Assembly: GCF_029689945.1 (NCBI RefSeq) | Contig: NZ_CP121451.1 | Span: 4,836,001 to 4,900,000 of the forward strand | Reading direction: 5' to 3' | From: Paenibacillus amylolyticus | Lineage (GTDB): Bacteria > Bacillota > Bacilli > Paenibacillales > Paenibacillaceae | DNA length: 64,000 nt | Shown: positions 20,190 through 29,348 of the stretch, in pieces | How positions within the stretch are numbered: position 1 is the first letter of the stretch | How the letters are laid out: every line of letters starts with the position of its first letter | The notes under the pieces: generated by a model | The model's input: the letters and a program-made list of their open reading frames with translations, nothing else | The model's database searches: none | What the model was told of the DNA's origin: nothing | Translations under genes and position numbers: made by a program

Positions 20190-21167
20190 ATGAAGAAATG
20201 GCGCAAAAGACTGGTTAAGTTCTTGATATTCGATCTTGCGTTAGTTATTTTACTTTTGGGTACTGGCGTAATCTATCAACAAGTGGGTTTAAGGCAGGAT
20301 GCCAAAGTACTGGTGCCCCCTGGAAAACTGTACAAAGTTCACGGGGACAATATGCATTTATATACCGGTGGAGAAGGCGATGTCACCGTAGTACTTGCCT
20401 CTGGCTGGGGTACAGCCAATCCCTATGTAGATTATTATCCGTTATACGAAAAGCTTGCTCCCAATACCAAATTCGCTGTGTATGACCGGTTCGGCTATGG
20501 ATATAGCGATCGCACAGATCAGAAACGTGATGTCGATACCGTAGCTGACGAATTACACGAGTTATTGGAGGTATCTGGTCAAAAGCCACCGTACGTGCTG
20601 GTCGGTCATTCTCTCGGTTCGTTAGAGACGATTCGGTTTGCACAAAAGTATCCTGATCTCGTGAAAGGCATCGTCATGATCGATGGTGGAAGCCCTGAAT
20701 ATTATGCAAAAGACGATGACTCTTTGGCAGACACAATTGGTGGTTTTGCGAATAAATTACGTATCCAAACCGGACTATTCCGCCTCTCCATGCAATCTGA
20801 CTTGGTTGTCGAAACATCCAATGCCAATCGGAATGAACTGAAGCTTGTACCTGACGATCTGAAAAAATTGGATACAACTGCGCTGCTGCACAACTATGGT
20901 AATGCAAACACATTGGATGAATTGCGTGAAATAGCTGAAAATGGCAAGGTCGTTGTAGATCACAAGCAAACCTTACCATTTCCACTCACCATACTGACGG
21001 CTGATTACTTTGGTGCAAGTGAGCCCGAATGGGACAAAACTCAAGTTGAATTTAAATCCTGGTCTAATGAATCCAAACAGATAACCATCAAAGATACCGA
21101 TCATTACATTCACCAATATCATCCTGACCTTGTTGCTGATGAAATATTGGCTCTAGTGAATAAATAA
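20190..21167 (+). CDS. Membrane-anchored alpha/beta hydrolase
   Basis: 325 residues. A short basic N-terminus and one hydrophobic segment (about 10-30) suggest a signal anchor with the enzyme outside. The nucleophile elbow is VGHSLGS (S141), the oxyanion region is LASGWGTANP, and the late histidine lies in DTDHYIHQYHP near the C-terminus. Ester, amide or haloalkane substrates are all possible; related Bacillus proteins are annotated only as alpha/beta hydrolases. It is transcribed alone and ends in a strong bidirectional terminator. Confidence 0.82.
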   Translation: MKKWRKRLVKFLIFDLALVILLLGTGVIYQQVGLRQDAKVLVPPGKLYKVHGDNMHLYTGGEGDVTVVLASGWGTANPYVDYYPLYEKLAPNTKFAVYDRFGYGYSDRTDQKRDVDTVADELHELLEVSGQKPPYVLVGHSLGSLETIRFAQKYPDLVKGIVMIDGGSPEYYAKDDDSLADTIGGFANKLRIQTGLFRLSMQSDLVVETSNANRNELKLVPDDLKKLDTTALLHNYGNANTLDELREIAENGKVVVDHKQTLPFPLTILTADYFGASEPEWDKTQVEFKSWSNESKQITIKDTDHYIHQYHPDLVADEILALVNK

Positions 21168-21208
21168 CTTACGACTGTATCAAAGCAGGCTGCCGTGTAT
21201 CTTGTAAG

Positions 21209-21242
21209 AAACCCCAAAGATTCTTTACGATCTTTGGGGTTT
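21209..21242. terminator. Bidirectional terminator
   Basis: A perfect 13-bp stem, AAACCCCAAAGAT/ATCTTTGGGGTTT, between the convergent alpha/beta hydrolase and kinase-like genes. Confidence 0.85.
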
Positions 21243-21254
21243 TAAGTATGAGAT

Positions 21255-21902
21255 TCATTGCGCTATTGCCAGTTTCGACCGTTGGGATCTGAAATCGTTG
21301 AAGGCTTGTTCGATCTCTGATGAAGTCAATTGGTGACGATAAAAGTAATGCTCCATTGCCTCCATTTCAGTCCGATCCCCATTGTAGATGTTATCAACTT
21401 TCCGAACGACCTGATTATACAAGCACTCTCGTCTGGATTTCATAGGCTCACACAGCCAGAAGTTCGTTCTTTTTACCTCACCTGTCCCGGTCCAGAGCAA
21501 ATTCTCATATCGGATGACATCCCAATCCCAATATCCAGCACGAATCTGCTGAAGTTCCGTCGTAAACATATCGTATATCAAGTTGGGAGGAATGTGTCCA
21601 TGTCTCTCACGATACTGTTTCAGATTGAATGCCTCAATCCATTCTGTCAGGGTGTATTCACCAGGTGAATACGCATACAATTTAGGTGTATAAGGATGAC
21701 ACTGTAATGATTTAAGTACTTCACTTTCCATCTCTCCATCCAATCTTGCACGTGAAGCGTATACCTTGAGACAATAGTCTTGCAATCTATATACAACCGA
21801 GTTATTGCTTATAAGCGAAGCCTGTAGAGTGAGATGGCCATTTTTTTCGTAGTGCAGCAGCATCTTTTCAATGGGTTCTCCAATGGGATTGATGATGATC
21901 AT
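21255..21902 (-). CDS. Degenerate protein-kinase-like protein
   Basis: 215 residues; GGAG lies 8 bases before ATG 21902. Features of the kinase N-lobe are present: YCLKVYA (a lysine on strand 3), GEMESEVLKSLQ (helix C with Glu) and TEWIEAFNLKQY (hinge). In the C-lobe the usual HRD and DFG motifs are not intact. WDVIRYENLLWT keeps an Asp-x4-Asn spacing, but TNF replaces DFG. This points to a RIO/Bud32-related or YrzF-like protein that is either an atypical kinase or a pseudokinase. Nothing adjacent indicates a partner. Confidence 0.6.
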   Translation of the reverse strand: MIIINPIGEPIEKMLLHYEKNGHLTLQASLISNNSVVYRLQDYCLKVYASRARLDGEMESEVLKSLQCHPYTPKLYAYSPGEYTLTEWIEAFNLKQYRERHGHIPPNLIYDMFTTELQQIRAGYWDWDVIRYENLLWTGTGEVKRTNFWLCEPMKSRRECLYNQVVRKVDNIYNGDRTEMEAMEHYFYRHQLTSSEIEQAFNDFRSQRSKLAIAQ

Positions 21903-22213
21903 AACGTTGTCTCCTTGCGTAAAAATAAAGTATAAACCGTTTTCGATTAGTTAAAAATTGCACGAATACATTCTATATTACCCTTTTATATTACTATGAA
22001 CATATACTATTTTGCCGGAACATGAAGTATTTGCTCTGAAATTTATTCTCGGAATCACTTTATTTCGGTTATTTTTTTACTTTAATAGCTGTAACCCGTT
22101 TCACGTCAACCCTAAAAAAGATAGAATACATGCGCAAAAAAAGCGATGCTTCCTTAGGATTAAGGAACACATCGCTCTGTTACTGTACTCGTTTATTCAT
22201 ATTAGTTAAAGAA
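21903..22213. other. Intergenic region with the terminator of the LmrB-like gene
   Basis: No convincing gene. The right end holds the hairpin AGCGATG..TCCTTA/TAAGGA...CATCGCT (22142-22176), followed on the minus strand by a run of seven T. This is the terminator of the MFS gene that stops at 22214. The remaining AT-rich part carries the promoter region of the kinase-like gene. Confidence 0.6.
22134..22176 (-). terminator. Terminator of the LmrB-like MFS gene
   Basis: Stem AGCGATG/CATCGCT with inner TCCTTA/TAAGGA, then TTTTTTT on the minus strand. Confidence 0.8.
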
Positions 22214-23695
22214 TTAATGCATTGGACCTTGTTGTCCAGCTTGAGCTCCTACTTTGACCCGTTTCACAAAGAGTGAAATGATCAGTCCGATTATGGCAAG
22301 AACCAATGCAAAGACAAACGCATTTTGGACACCTGACGTGAAACCAGCCAACTGGTTCTCCGGAGTCTCAGGGTTCGTCACACTGCTCAAGAAGCGAGTC
22401 TGACCTGCGCTCAGGATACTTACTGCCACGGCCGTACCAATAGCTCCGGAAACTTGTTGCAGTGTATTCATGATCGCCGTACCGTGAGGGTAGAACTCAG
22501 GAGGCAACTGATTCAAACCGTTCGTTTGTGCAGGCATCATGATCATCGAAATACCGACCATCATGAACACGTGCAACGTAATGATCGTGCCAAGGGAAGT
22601 TGTTGCTTCAATGCCTGTATACATGAACAAAACAACGGATACGATCGCCATTCCGATAATAACCAGCCATTTTGGACCAAACTTGTCGAACAGACGTCCC
22701 ATGATTGGAGACAAGAATCCATTCAGCAAGCTGCCTGGCAACAGGACAAGTCCGGCAGTCAATGCTGTAACTGCCATACCTTGTTGCAGGTACATTGGCA
22801 GAATCAACATTGAAGACAGCATCATCATCATCGAGATGAAGATCAGGATTAGACCAATCGTGAACATCGGATATCGGAATGCACGCAGATCCATCATAGG
22901 CTGCTTCATTCTTAGCTGACGGATACTGAATAACAGCAAGGACAACACACCAATCACGAGAGTGGCCACAACGACCGGACTCGTCCAGCCCCCGCCAGTT
23001 TCTCCGCGTCCCCCTGCGCTACTGAAGCCGTACACGATACCACCAAAACCCAAGGTAGAAAGGATAATGGATAATACGTCAATTTTGGGCTTGGTCAATT
23101 TCGAAATATTCGGCAGGAAGAGCAAGCCACATACCAGTGAGATCAGGAAGAACGGCAAGGAAATCCAGAAGATCCAGTGCCAGCTCAGATTAGCCAGAAT
23201 CAGACCGGAGATACTCGGTCCACTTGCTGGCGCAAACATGATAACCAAACCGATTAATCCCATGGCAGCACCACGTTTCTCAATCGGGAAAATAACCAAT
23301 ATGGTATTAAACATCAGTGGCAGCAACAGCGCTGTGCCTACAGCCTGAAGTACCCGGGCCACCAACAGAATTTCGAAGCTAGGTGCAAGCGCAGCAACGA
23401 GTGTGCCTGCAATTGAGAAAATCAGGGACGTTGTGAAAAGCTGTCTGGTTGTAAACCATTGCAGCAGCATACCGGATACCGGCACCAGGATTCCCAACAC
23501 AAGCAAGTAACCTGTAGTTAACCATTGAATCGTTGTAGGTCCTACTTCAAGCAGACCCATAAGTGGTGTCAAAGCCACGTTTAATGCCGTTTCCCCAAAC
23601 AGGCCAATAAAGCCGCTCAGCAGCATTGCGAACAAAATCGGAAATACCTTGTATTGCTTCGTTTCTTGTTGATTCTGTGCAGAATCAGCCTTCAT
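22214..23695 (-). CDS. DHA2-family multidrug efflux MFS transporter, LmrB-like
   Basis: 493 residues from ATG 23695 (GTGGAGG 5 bases upstream); fourteen membrane segments. The conserved GFIGLFGETALNVALTPLM at the start and TTIQWLTTGYLLVLGILVP in TM2 closely follow B. subtilis LmrB, which exports lincomycin and puromycin. It lies 62 bp after a TetR-type gene in the same direction, the same order as lmrA-lmrB. It is therefore probably derepressed by a toxic compound. The actual substrates are not shown by sequence. Confidence 0.87.
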   Translation of the reverse strand: MKADSAQNQQETKQYKVFPILFAMLLSGFIGLFGETALNVALTPLMGLLEVGPTTIQWLTTGYLLVLGILVPVSGMLLQWFTTRQLFTTSLIFSIAGTLVAALAPSFEILLVARVLQAVGTALLLPLMFNTILVIFPIEKRGAAMGLIGLVIMFAPASGPSISGLILANLSWHWIFWISLPFFLISLVCGLLFLPNISKLTKPKIDVLSIILSTLGFGGIVYGFSSAGGRGETGGGWTSPVVVATLVIGVLSLLLFSIRQLRMKQPMMDLRAFRYPMFTIGLILIFISMMMMLSSMLILPMYLQQGMAVTALTAGLVLLPGSLLNGFLSPIMGRLFDKFGPKWLVIIGMAIVSVVLFMYTGIEATTSLGTIITLHVFMMVGISMIMMPAQTNGLNQLPPEFYPHGTAIMNTLQQVSGAIGTAVAVSILSAGQTRFLSSVTNPETPENQLAGFTSGVQNAFVFALVLAIIGLIISLFVKRVKVGAQAGQQGPMH

Positions 23696-23757
23696 GGAAA
23701 CCTCCACGATCCCATCCTCCTCAAACATATCAAACTTTCTATATCTCTTGGTATAAC

Positions 23758-24345
23758 TTATTGAAGCTGTTTGGCATTCTTCGTCACAACCGACAAATAC
23801 TCAGCAGCCGTCAGCAGAGGCTGTTTATCCTGATTCGTCAGGCTGATAATCAGTGCTCCCTCCATCAAAGAAATGATCAGAAGTGCCGTCTCCCGTGCCT
23901 TCTCTTCACCAATGCCATCCAGAATCAGATGTTTCTTAATAACATCCTGCCAATCTGCAAATACACCCTGACATGCAACACGCAACTGCTGACTTATACA
24001 AGATGTCTCCACTGCCGCCCAGAAGCTGAATGGCAGAAATCCGGTAAACCCGGCTGCTTCTGTCTCATGAGCCAAATCATGAATAAATTGCTGAATGGCA
24101 TCTCCTGTATTGTCATGGGCTGCGAATGTTTTCTCAAATGTCTGCAGAATATGTTCATTGGCCTTTTGAATACACTCGTGCGCGAGCTCTTCCTTGCCGT
24201 GCGGGAAATAATGATACAACGACCCTTTCGGCGTATTACTCTCTTTGATGATCTGATTCAGACCAGTCGCATGATATCCTTGTGAAAAAAACAGTCTCGC
24301 TGCTGTGCTGACAATGGACTCCCTAGCATTAGACTTTTCACTCAA
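23758..24345 (-). CDS. TetR/AcrR-family repressor, LmrA/YxaF-like
   Basis: 195 residues. The N-terminal helix-turn-helix (LFFSQGYHATGLNQIIKESN, then KGSLYHYFPHGKEEL) is the LmrA/YxaF subtype. The C-terminal ligand domain includes FSFWAAVETS. It heads a two-gene operon with the LmrB-like pump. Its promoter (24390-24418) is followed at once by TAGACCGATTGTTAT, similar in its TAGACC core to known LmrA-type operators, so autorepression is likely. A perfect cre box lies further upstream. Confidence 0.87.
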   Translation of the reverse strand: MSEKSNARESIVSTAARLFFSQGYHATGLNQIIKESNTPKGSLYHYFPHGKEELAHECIQKANEHILQTFEKTFAAHDNTGDAIQQFIHDLAHETEAAGFTGFLPFSFWAAVETSCISQQLRVACQGVFADWQDVIKKHLILDGIGEEKARETALLIISLMEGALIISLTNQDKQPLLTAAEYLSVVTKNAKQLQ

Positions 24346-24389
24346 CGAAAGCCACTTCCTTCAAATAATTATAACAATCGGTCTATATA

Positions 24390-24418
24390 ATTAAACTTGC
24401 TCAGATGGGTACTGTCAA
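24390..24418 (-). promoter_or_regulatory. Promoter of the lmrAB-like operon
   Basis: On the minus strand, TTGACA (24413-24418) and TTTAAT (24390-24395) are separated by exactly 17 bp. The segment TATATAGACCGATTG directly downstream is the candidate TetR-protein operator. Confidence 0.75.
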
Positions 24419-24440
24419 TCCTTTTGTTTTCAAATTTTAA

Positions 24441-24454
24441 TGTAAACGTTAACA
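24441..24454. promoter_or_regulatory. Perfect CcpA cre site
   Basis: TGTAAACGTTAACA fits the cre consensus TGWAARCGYTWNCW at every position. It lies 23 bp upstream of the -35 box of the lmrAB-like operon and about 155 bp before the divergent LysR gene, so it could activate or repress either. Confidence 0.7.
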
Positions 24455-24608
24455 GTTCCGAAGTACGAAAATAAACCAAGCGTAAGTAATTGGTCAGATT
24501 ATTTAAAATATTTAATTCCTATTGGAATAGTGTACATTATTCATGCTATACTAATCGAGAAATTGTAAATCATTATTCAAAACATATATGCATAGAAAGG
24601 TGTTTGCC

Positions 24609-25538
24609 ATGGAAATGCGAATGATTAAGACCTTTCAAACCATTGTGAAGCTTGGAAGCTTTCAGCAGGCAGCAGAAGCATTGCAGTATTCACAACCCGC
24701 CATCACACAACATATTCAGAAGCTTGAAGGTGATCTCGGTGTGAAATTAATTGACAGAGGAAAGAAGATTAAATTGACGGAAGCGGGGAAAATTTTCTAC
24801 GCCAGAGCCGATCAGCTTCTTAAGGAATATGAGTACTTAACGAATACCATCTCGGATATTCAACAAGGACAAGCCGGTTATGTTCGAATCGGAGTATCCG
24901 AGCCCACAGCAAGCCACCGCCTTCCGGCGATCCTGTCTTCATTTGTGGAGAAAAATCCAAAAATCAGACTCAGCGTCCGTATCGGGGACAGCAAGTTGCT
25001 AAATGAGCTGGTTGTGGATGAACAGCTTGATTTTGCTGTCTGTCCTTCTCCGGAAACCAGTCTGGATACCGAGTTTCAGCCTCTACTTTTTGAACCCATG
25101 GCCTTATTATTGTACAATACGCATCCATTCGCTCAAGCTACTGAAATACATTTGCAGGATCTGAAGGGTCAACCATTTCTGTTCACACCTCCGAATTGTC
25201 CGATTCGCATTCGAATTGAACAGTTATTAGCCGAAAAAATTGATAGTGATTATCAAGGCATCGAAATATCCAATATCCGATCTCACAAATATTATGTACA
25301 AGCCAAATTGGGCATAACGATTGCTCCTATAGCAACAATTGCTCCTGCCATACCGGGAACGGTTATCCAACCCATTGCAGACCTGAAAGTTGGCCCCATA
25401 GTCGGCGTCTTGCGTAAACGAAATACGCCGCTCGGTACTGCGAGCGAGAAACTGATGATGGATATTCGAACCGCACTACTCCAAAGTAATCTATATGTTC
25501 CTGAGTTCGAGCTTACTTCCAAGCTGGCAATGCCGTAA
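24609..25538 (+). CDS. LysR-family transcriptional regulator
   Basis: 309 residues from ATG 24609 (AAAGGTG upstream). The N-terminal helix-turn-helix spans FQTIVKLGSFQQAAEALQYS and QPAITQHIQKLE (about 8-40). It is followed by the two-lobed effector domain (DFAVCPSPETSLD and a late KLGITIAPIATIAP segment). It is divergent from the lmrAB-like operon and convergent with an SDR gene. Neither is an obvious target, so its regulon may be elsewhere, or it may co-control the pump. Confidence 0.88.
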   Translation: MEMRMIKTFQTIVKLGSFQQAAEALQYSQPAITQHIQKLEGDLGVKLIDRGKKIKLTEAGKIFYARADQLLKEYEYLTNTISDIQQGQAGYVRIGVSEPTASHRLPAILSSFVEKNPKIRLSVRIGDSKLLNELVVDEQLDFAVCPSPETSLDTEFQPLLFEPMALLLYNTHPFAQATEIHLQDLKGQPFLFTPPNCPIRIRIEQLLAEKIDSDYQGIEISNIRSHKYYVQAKLGITIAPIATIAPAIPGTVIQPIADLKVGPIVGVLRKRNTPLGTASEKLMMDIRTALLQSNLYVPEFELTSKLAMP

Positions 25539-25578
25539 CATGACTTGCCAGCTGCTATAACAGCACAGGAGCACTTCG

Positions 25579-26343
25579 CTATTTCAGTCTTCCTGCCGTG
25601 CGCCCTCCATCTACCGTCAGTATGCTTCCCGTGATGAATGAAGCTTGCTTCGAGGTCAGATACAAGATAGCTTGAGGCGCATCGTCAGGACCGGACGTCC
25701 GACCTAACGGTGTAATTTTAATCATATGTTCCGTATGTGCCTGTGTCATCACACTAACCTCACTACCGGGCGCATATCCGGGTACAACGGCATTAACCCG
25801 AATGCGATAGGGTGACAATTCCAGTGCGAAGGTTTTGGTGAGCATCTCGATCCCCACCTTGGAAACGGAATAGTTCCCCATACCAACACCGGCGGTGGAA
25901 GCTGCTCCGGAGCTTATATTAATGAAGGAACCTTCCACCCCGCATCCAATCATCTGGTTGGCAAATTGCTGTGTGAGCAGAAACGGTGCCGCCAGATTCA
26001 GATCCATCGTATCATTCCAATCCTGAAGCGTCATGTTCATCAGTGTACGATACGGGTATATCCCTGCATTGTTGATCACAATATCTGGCGTATTCCATTG
26101 GTGTTCCACCACTTGAACTAGTTCATTGATGGATTGCTCATCCACAAGATTGGTCACATGCCAGTGTACATCCACCCCTTCCTGCTTCAGTTCATCTGCT
26201 ACATTTCGTAAGGCGTCTTCTCGTATATCAGACAAATACAGTTTCGCTCCTTCGGCTGCATAGGCTTTCGCAATCCAGCGTCCAAATACACCTGCTGCTC
26301 CAGTTATAACGACCTTATCACCTTCAAATCTTCGCTCACTCAT
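25579..26343 (-). CDS. Short-chain dehydrogenase/reductase
   Basis: 254 residues from ATG 26343 (AAAGGAGAG 7 bases upstream). It has the NAD(P) motif TGAAGVFGRW (about 14-23), the NNAG motif and the catalytic set Ser in INISSGAAST with YSVSK. The C-terminus FITGSILTVDGG is typical of classical SDRs. The acidic LYLSDIRED after strand 2 suggests NAD(H). It is the last gene of the peptide hydrolase and Opp transporter run, 22 bp after the M28 peptidase. Its substrate may be released by those hydrolases; that is inference. Confidence 0.85.
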   Translation of the reverse strand: MSERRFEGDKVVITGAAGVFGRWIAKAYAAEGAKLYLSDIREDALRNVADELKQEGVDVHWHVTNLVDEQSINELVQVVEHQWNTPDIVINNAGIYPYRTLMNMTLQDWNDTMDLNLAAPFLLTQQFANQMIGCGVEGSFINISSGAASTAGVGMGNYSVSKVGIEMLTKTFALELSPYRIRVNAVVPGYAPGSEVSVMTQAHTEHMIKITPLGRTSGPDDAPQAILYLTSKQASFITGSILTVDGGRTAGRLK

Positions 26344-26365
26344 GATGTTCTCTCCTTTGTACAAT

Positions 26366-28068
26366 TCAGCTGGAATGGAAACGTCTCTCCCTTTCGGCCA
26401 ATAGAATAATGGCCTGTTTAATCTCATAACCGATACGATTCGCCTGACGAACAAGCGATGTTCTTAACTTGTAGAAGGCTTCACTACCCACTGTGGCCGC
26501 AGCCAACTGCTCGGCTTCCGCAAGAGCGGGTACCAATACATGGCTGCCTGCGAGATCATGATCATAACGGCTGCCTTGGACGTAGTTGATGGGAACAAGC
26601 CATCTGCTGAGTGCCAATATCGTTCGATTCACCTCTGAAACTGACGTATCCGGCAAGGATTCACGTTCAACCCGTTCATAGAACCGCTCTGTAACAGCTT
26701 GCAGTTGTTGTATCCTGCTTGTTATACGTGAAAAATCAATATGTTCCCCAACAAGTTCGGCGTAATAGCTGATTCTGTCCGATAAAATCTGAACAGCTGG
26801 CCTCTGATCAATGGGAATGATCGGGGAAGAAGCGGCATGGTGGACTGCTGCTGCGTACACTTTGCAATCTCGTGCCAGAACATCTCCGTCAATTTTGTCC
26901 AAGGTATCCTCCGTCGTATGCCACCACCAGCCAAACCAGCCTTCAGGCTGATAAGATAACCCCATGAAAGCCGACGGAAGTCCGGCCCCCAGAAGGATTG
27001 ATCTCCCGACCTGCCAAAAGGGGATCCACGGAAGGGTTCATCGGTTACGATTCGAATAGCCTGCTCACATAAGCCCTTGGTCTCTGCCATTGTGTTCGCC
27101 GCAGCCAGATTACTGGCACCCTTGGCGCCCACAGAATCAATATTGATATGAAGCACGCCATTCTCGTGCAAATCCTCCCAATGTAGATCACTATACAACG
27201 CAGAACCCGCATATCTGCCATGAGAATGCCCGGACCAAAAAGCAAAACGAACAGAACGCCGCAGTGAATGACGGTGTAGAGATAGTACACGCGCCACTTC
27301 CACCATAACCGCATTGGCGGAGCCGTTATCCATCGCACCATAATGCCAGGAATCTACATGTCCGCTAAATAGCACAAAGGATTCACGCTCCACTGTGCCT
27401 TGTATTTCAGCAATCAGTGTGGGGATCTTGACCCAACCCGTTCTCACCTCGGCATGCAACGTAACGTCTACCGTATCATCATGCGTGGATATCAGAGACT
27501 TCATCTGCTCTCCATCAGCCTTATTGACCGATAGCACCGGAATGACAGGATAGCCATCATCCTCTGGTGTCGGATTCCCCCACACGGAGGAAACAATCAT
27601 CTCATGCGTATACGCGCCACTATTAATGAAAATGATCGCTTTGGCACCCCGCTGCTGCAAACGGTGAATGGTTGCCCAATTGGCCAGTCCGTGCACAATC
27701 ACCGCGCTGTTAATCTGCTGATCCTCCTTGGGGTTCCGGTCTTTCTGTTCCAGATCCAGGAATCTCAATTCCGTGTTCAATTGTTCCGTCTGGGCTGACA
27801 TTGAGTGTGTAATAGCCGCAAAAGAAATGCCGCCAACCCGAAGTTCTGCCCTTAGCGGGATACTGATGTATGCCTCATTAAATGTAAGCTCCGTAGTCAG
27901 ACCGAAGCTCTCCAATTGCTCCTGGATATAACGAAACGCCCGAAGCTCTTCTTCAGATCCGGACAAACGAATCTCCTTGGCTATCTCTGTATTGTATTCA
28001 AGCAGCAGATCACGATCGATCTCATGCAGAACAACATTCTGCTCCGTTTGTTGCTGCAACTTAACCAT
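26366..28068 (-). CDS. M28-family zinc peptidase with PA-like domain (one frame break)
   Basis: About 567 residues after adding one G at the G5 run 26986-26990, which joins SFWG to AGLPSAFMG. Order: N-terminal part, PA-like insert (about 115-215), M28 catalytic domain and a helical C-terminal extension. Metal ligands visible are H237 and D247 (SGHVDSW, GAMDNGSANA), D311 (NIDSVGAKG) and His in HTTEDT. The usual Glu-Glu motif is replaced by GHSHGRYAGS (280-289), seen in some peptidase-like members. GGGGGG lies before ATG 28068, which overlaps the M20 stop by one base (TAATG), so the two are translationally coupled. Confidence 0.82.
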
Positions 28069-29313
28069 TAGGATTCCCCCCTTGCCTCATTGCCTGCTGC
28101 AACGCCTAATCCATCTCTTGATTCATCATCACTGCTCTGGTTCAAATAATGAATGGCCGTTTCACCAAGAACCGATATGCCTGTGACAATGGCTTGCTCA
28201 TCAAAGATAATCGAATCACTGTGAAGAGGAAGCTGCGAGCGAGCATCTCCTTCTGCCACGGTTCCTAACCGGAATATGGCTCCAGGCACATATTCAAGAT
28301 AAGCACCAAAATCTTCGGCACCCATGGAAGGTTCCTTCAGATATACGACCGAATCTCTGCCAATCACAGACTCTGCCGCACGTTCAATCACGTCGACTAC
28401 GTGATCATCGTTAATCACGGGTGAACCGCCACGGTAATATTCGAACTCCGCTTGTCCGCCAAAACCTTCCGCAATCGTCTCGATGAGACGCTTCATATAT
28501 ATTGGCACAGCTTCACGCGTCTCCGGATTGTGCGTACGGATCGTACCTCTGAGTTGAACTTCACCTGCGATAACATTATAGGCATGGCTATTGCTTTGCA
28601 GCTTCGTAATCGAGATGACGGAAGAATCCAGTGGAGACAGGTTGCGGGATACAACCGTTTGCAACGCAGTTATGATCTGGGCAGCTATAATCACCGGGTC
28701 AACCGTTCGATGTGGATACGCAGCATGCCCCCTTTCCCGTCACCCGAATATCAAAAGCATCTGCGGCAGCCAGCATGGCACCTTTTCGCAATCCAATCTG
28801 GCCTGCTGGCAAATCCGGCCATACATGCAGGGCAATAATCGCATCCAACTCAGGGCTACGCAATACACCTGCCTCAATCAGATCCGTAGCTCCTCCCCGT
28901 ACTTCCTCCGCAGGCTGGAAAATAAATTTCACCGTTCCCTGTAGTTCATCCCTGTGCTCACTCAAAGCCGCTGCTGTACCAAGTAATATCGCTGTATGCA
29001 CATCGTGACCGCATGCGTGCATCACACCTTCGCGAGTGCTGGCATACGGCAATCCGGTCTTCTCCTCAATAGGCAAGGCATCCATATCGGCGCGGATTCC
29101 AATGGTTCTCCCGTCCCGTTCACCTTTCAAAAGTCCAACCACACCTGTTCCACCTACACCGGTCTGCACTTCAAGGCCAGCTTCCAATAAAAATTGTGCA
29201 ACCAGCTTGGCTGTTTCAAATTCCTGGTGACCAAGCTCAGGGTTCTGGTGAATATGACGGCGGAGCCGAATGGCCTCATCCTTCCACTTTTCGGCTGTAG
29301 TACGAAAACTCAT
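28068..29313 (-). CDS. M20-family amidohydrolase (one frame break)
   Basis: About 415 residues from ATG 29313 (GAGGAGG 9 bases upstream). Metal ligands are seen in GIRADMDALP, HACGHDVHTA, QPAEEVRGGA and the late MGAEDFGAYL and LHSDSIIFDE. The dimerisation lid motif GKGGHAAYPH is split at the G5 run 28728-28732. Two extra G would restore it exactly; removing one G is the other option. Family members hydrolyse N-acyl amino acids, hippurate-like or aminobenzoyl compounds and dipeptides. It is embedded between the Opp ATPase and an M28 peptidase, so an imported peptide or N-acyl amino acid is the likely substrate. Confidence 0.85.
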
Positions 29314-29348
29314 CGTTTCATTCCTCCTCTTCCTTGTTGAGTTGACCA

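Noticed and set aside
22012..22209. 65-codon open frame on the plus strand
   Set aside because: AT-rich, no ribosome site, overlaps the minus-strand terminator of the LmrB-like gene, and has no domain.
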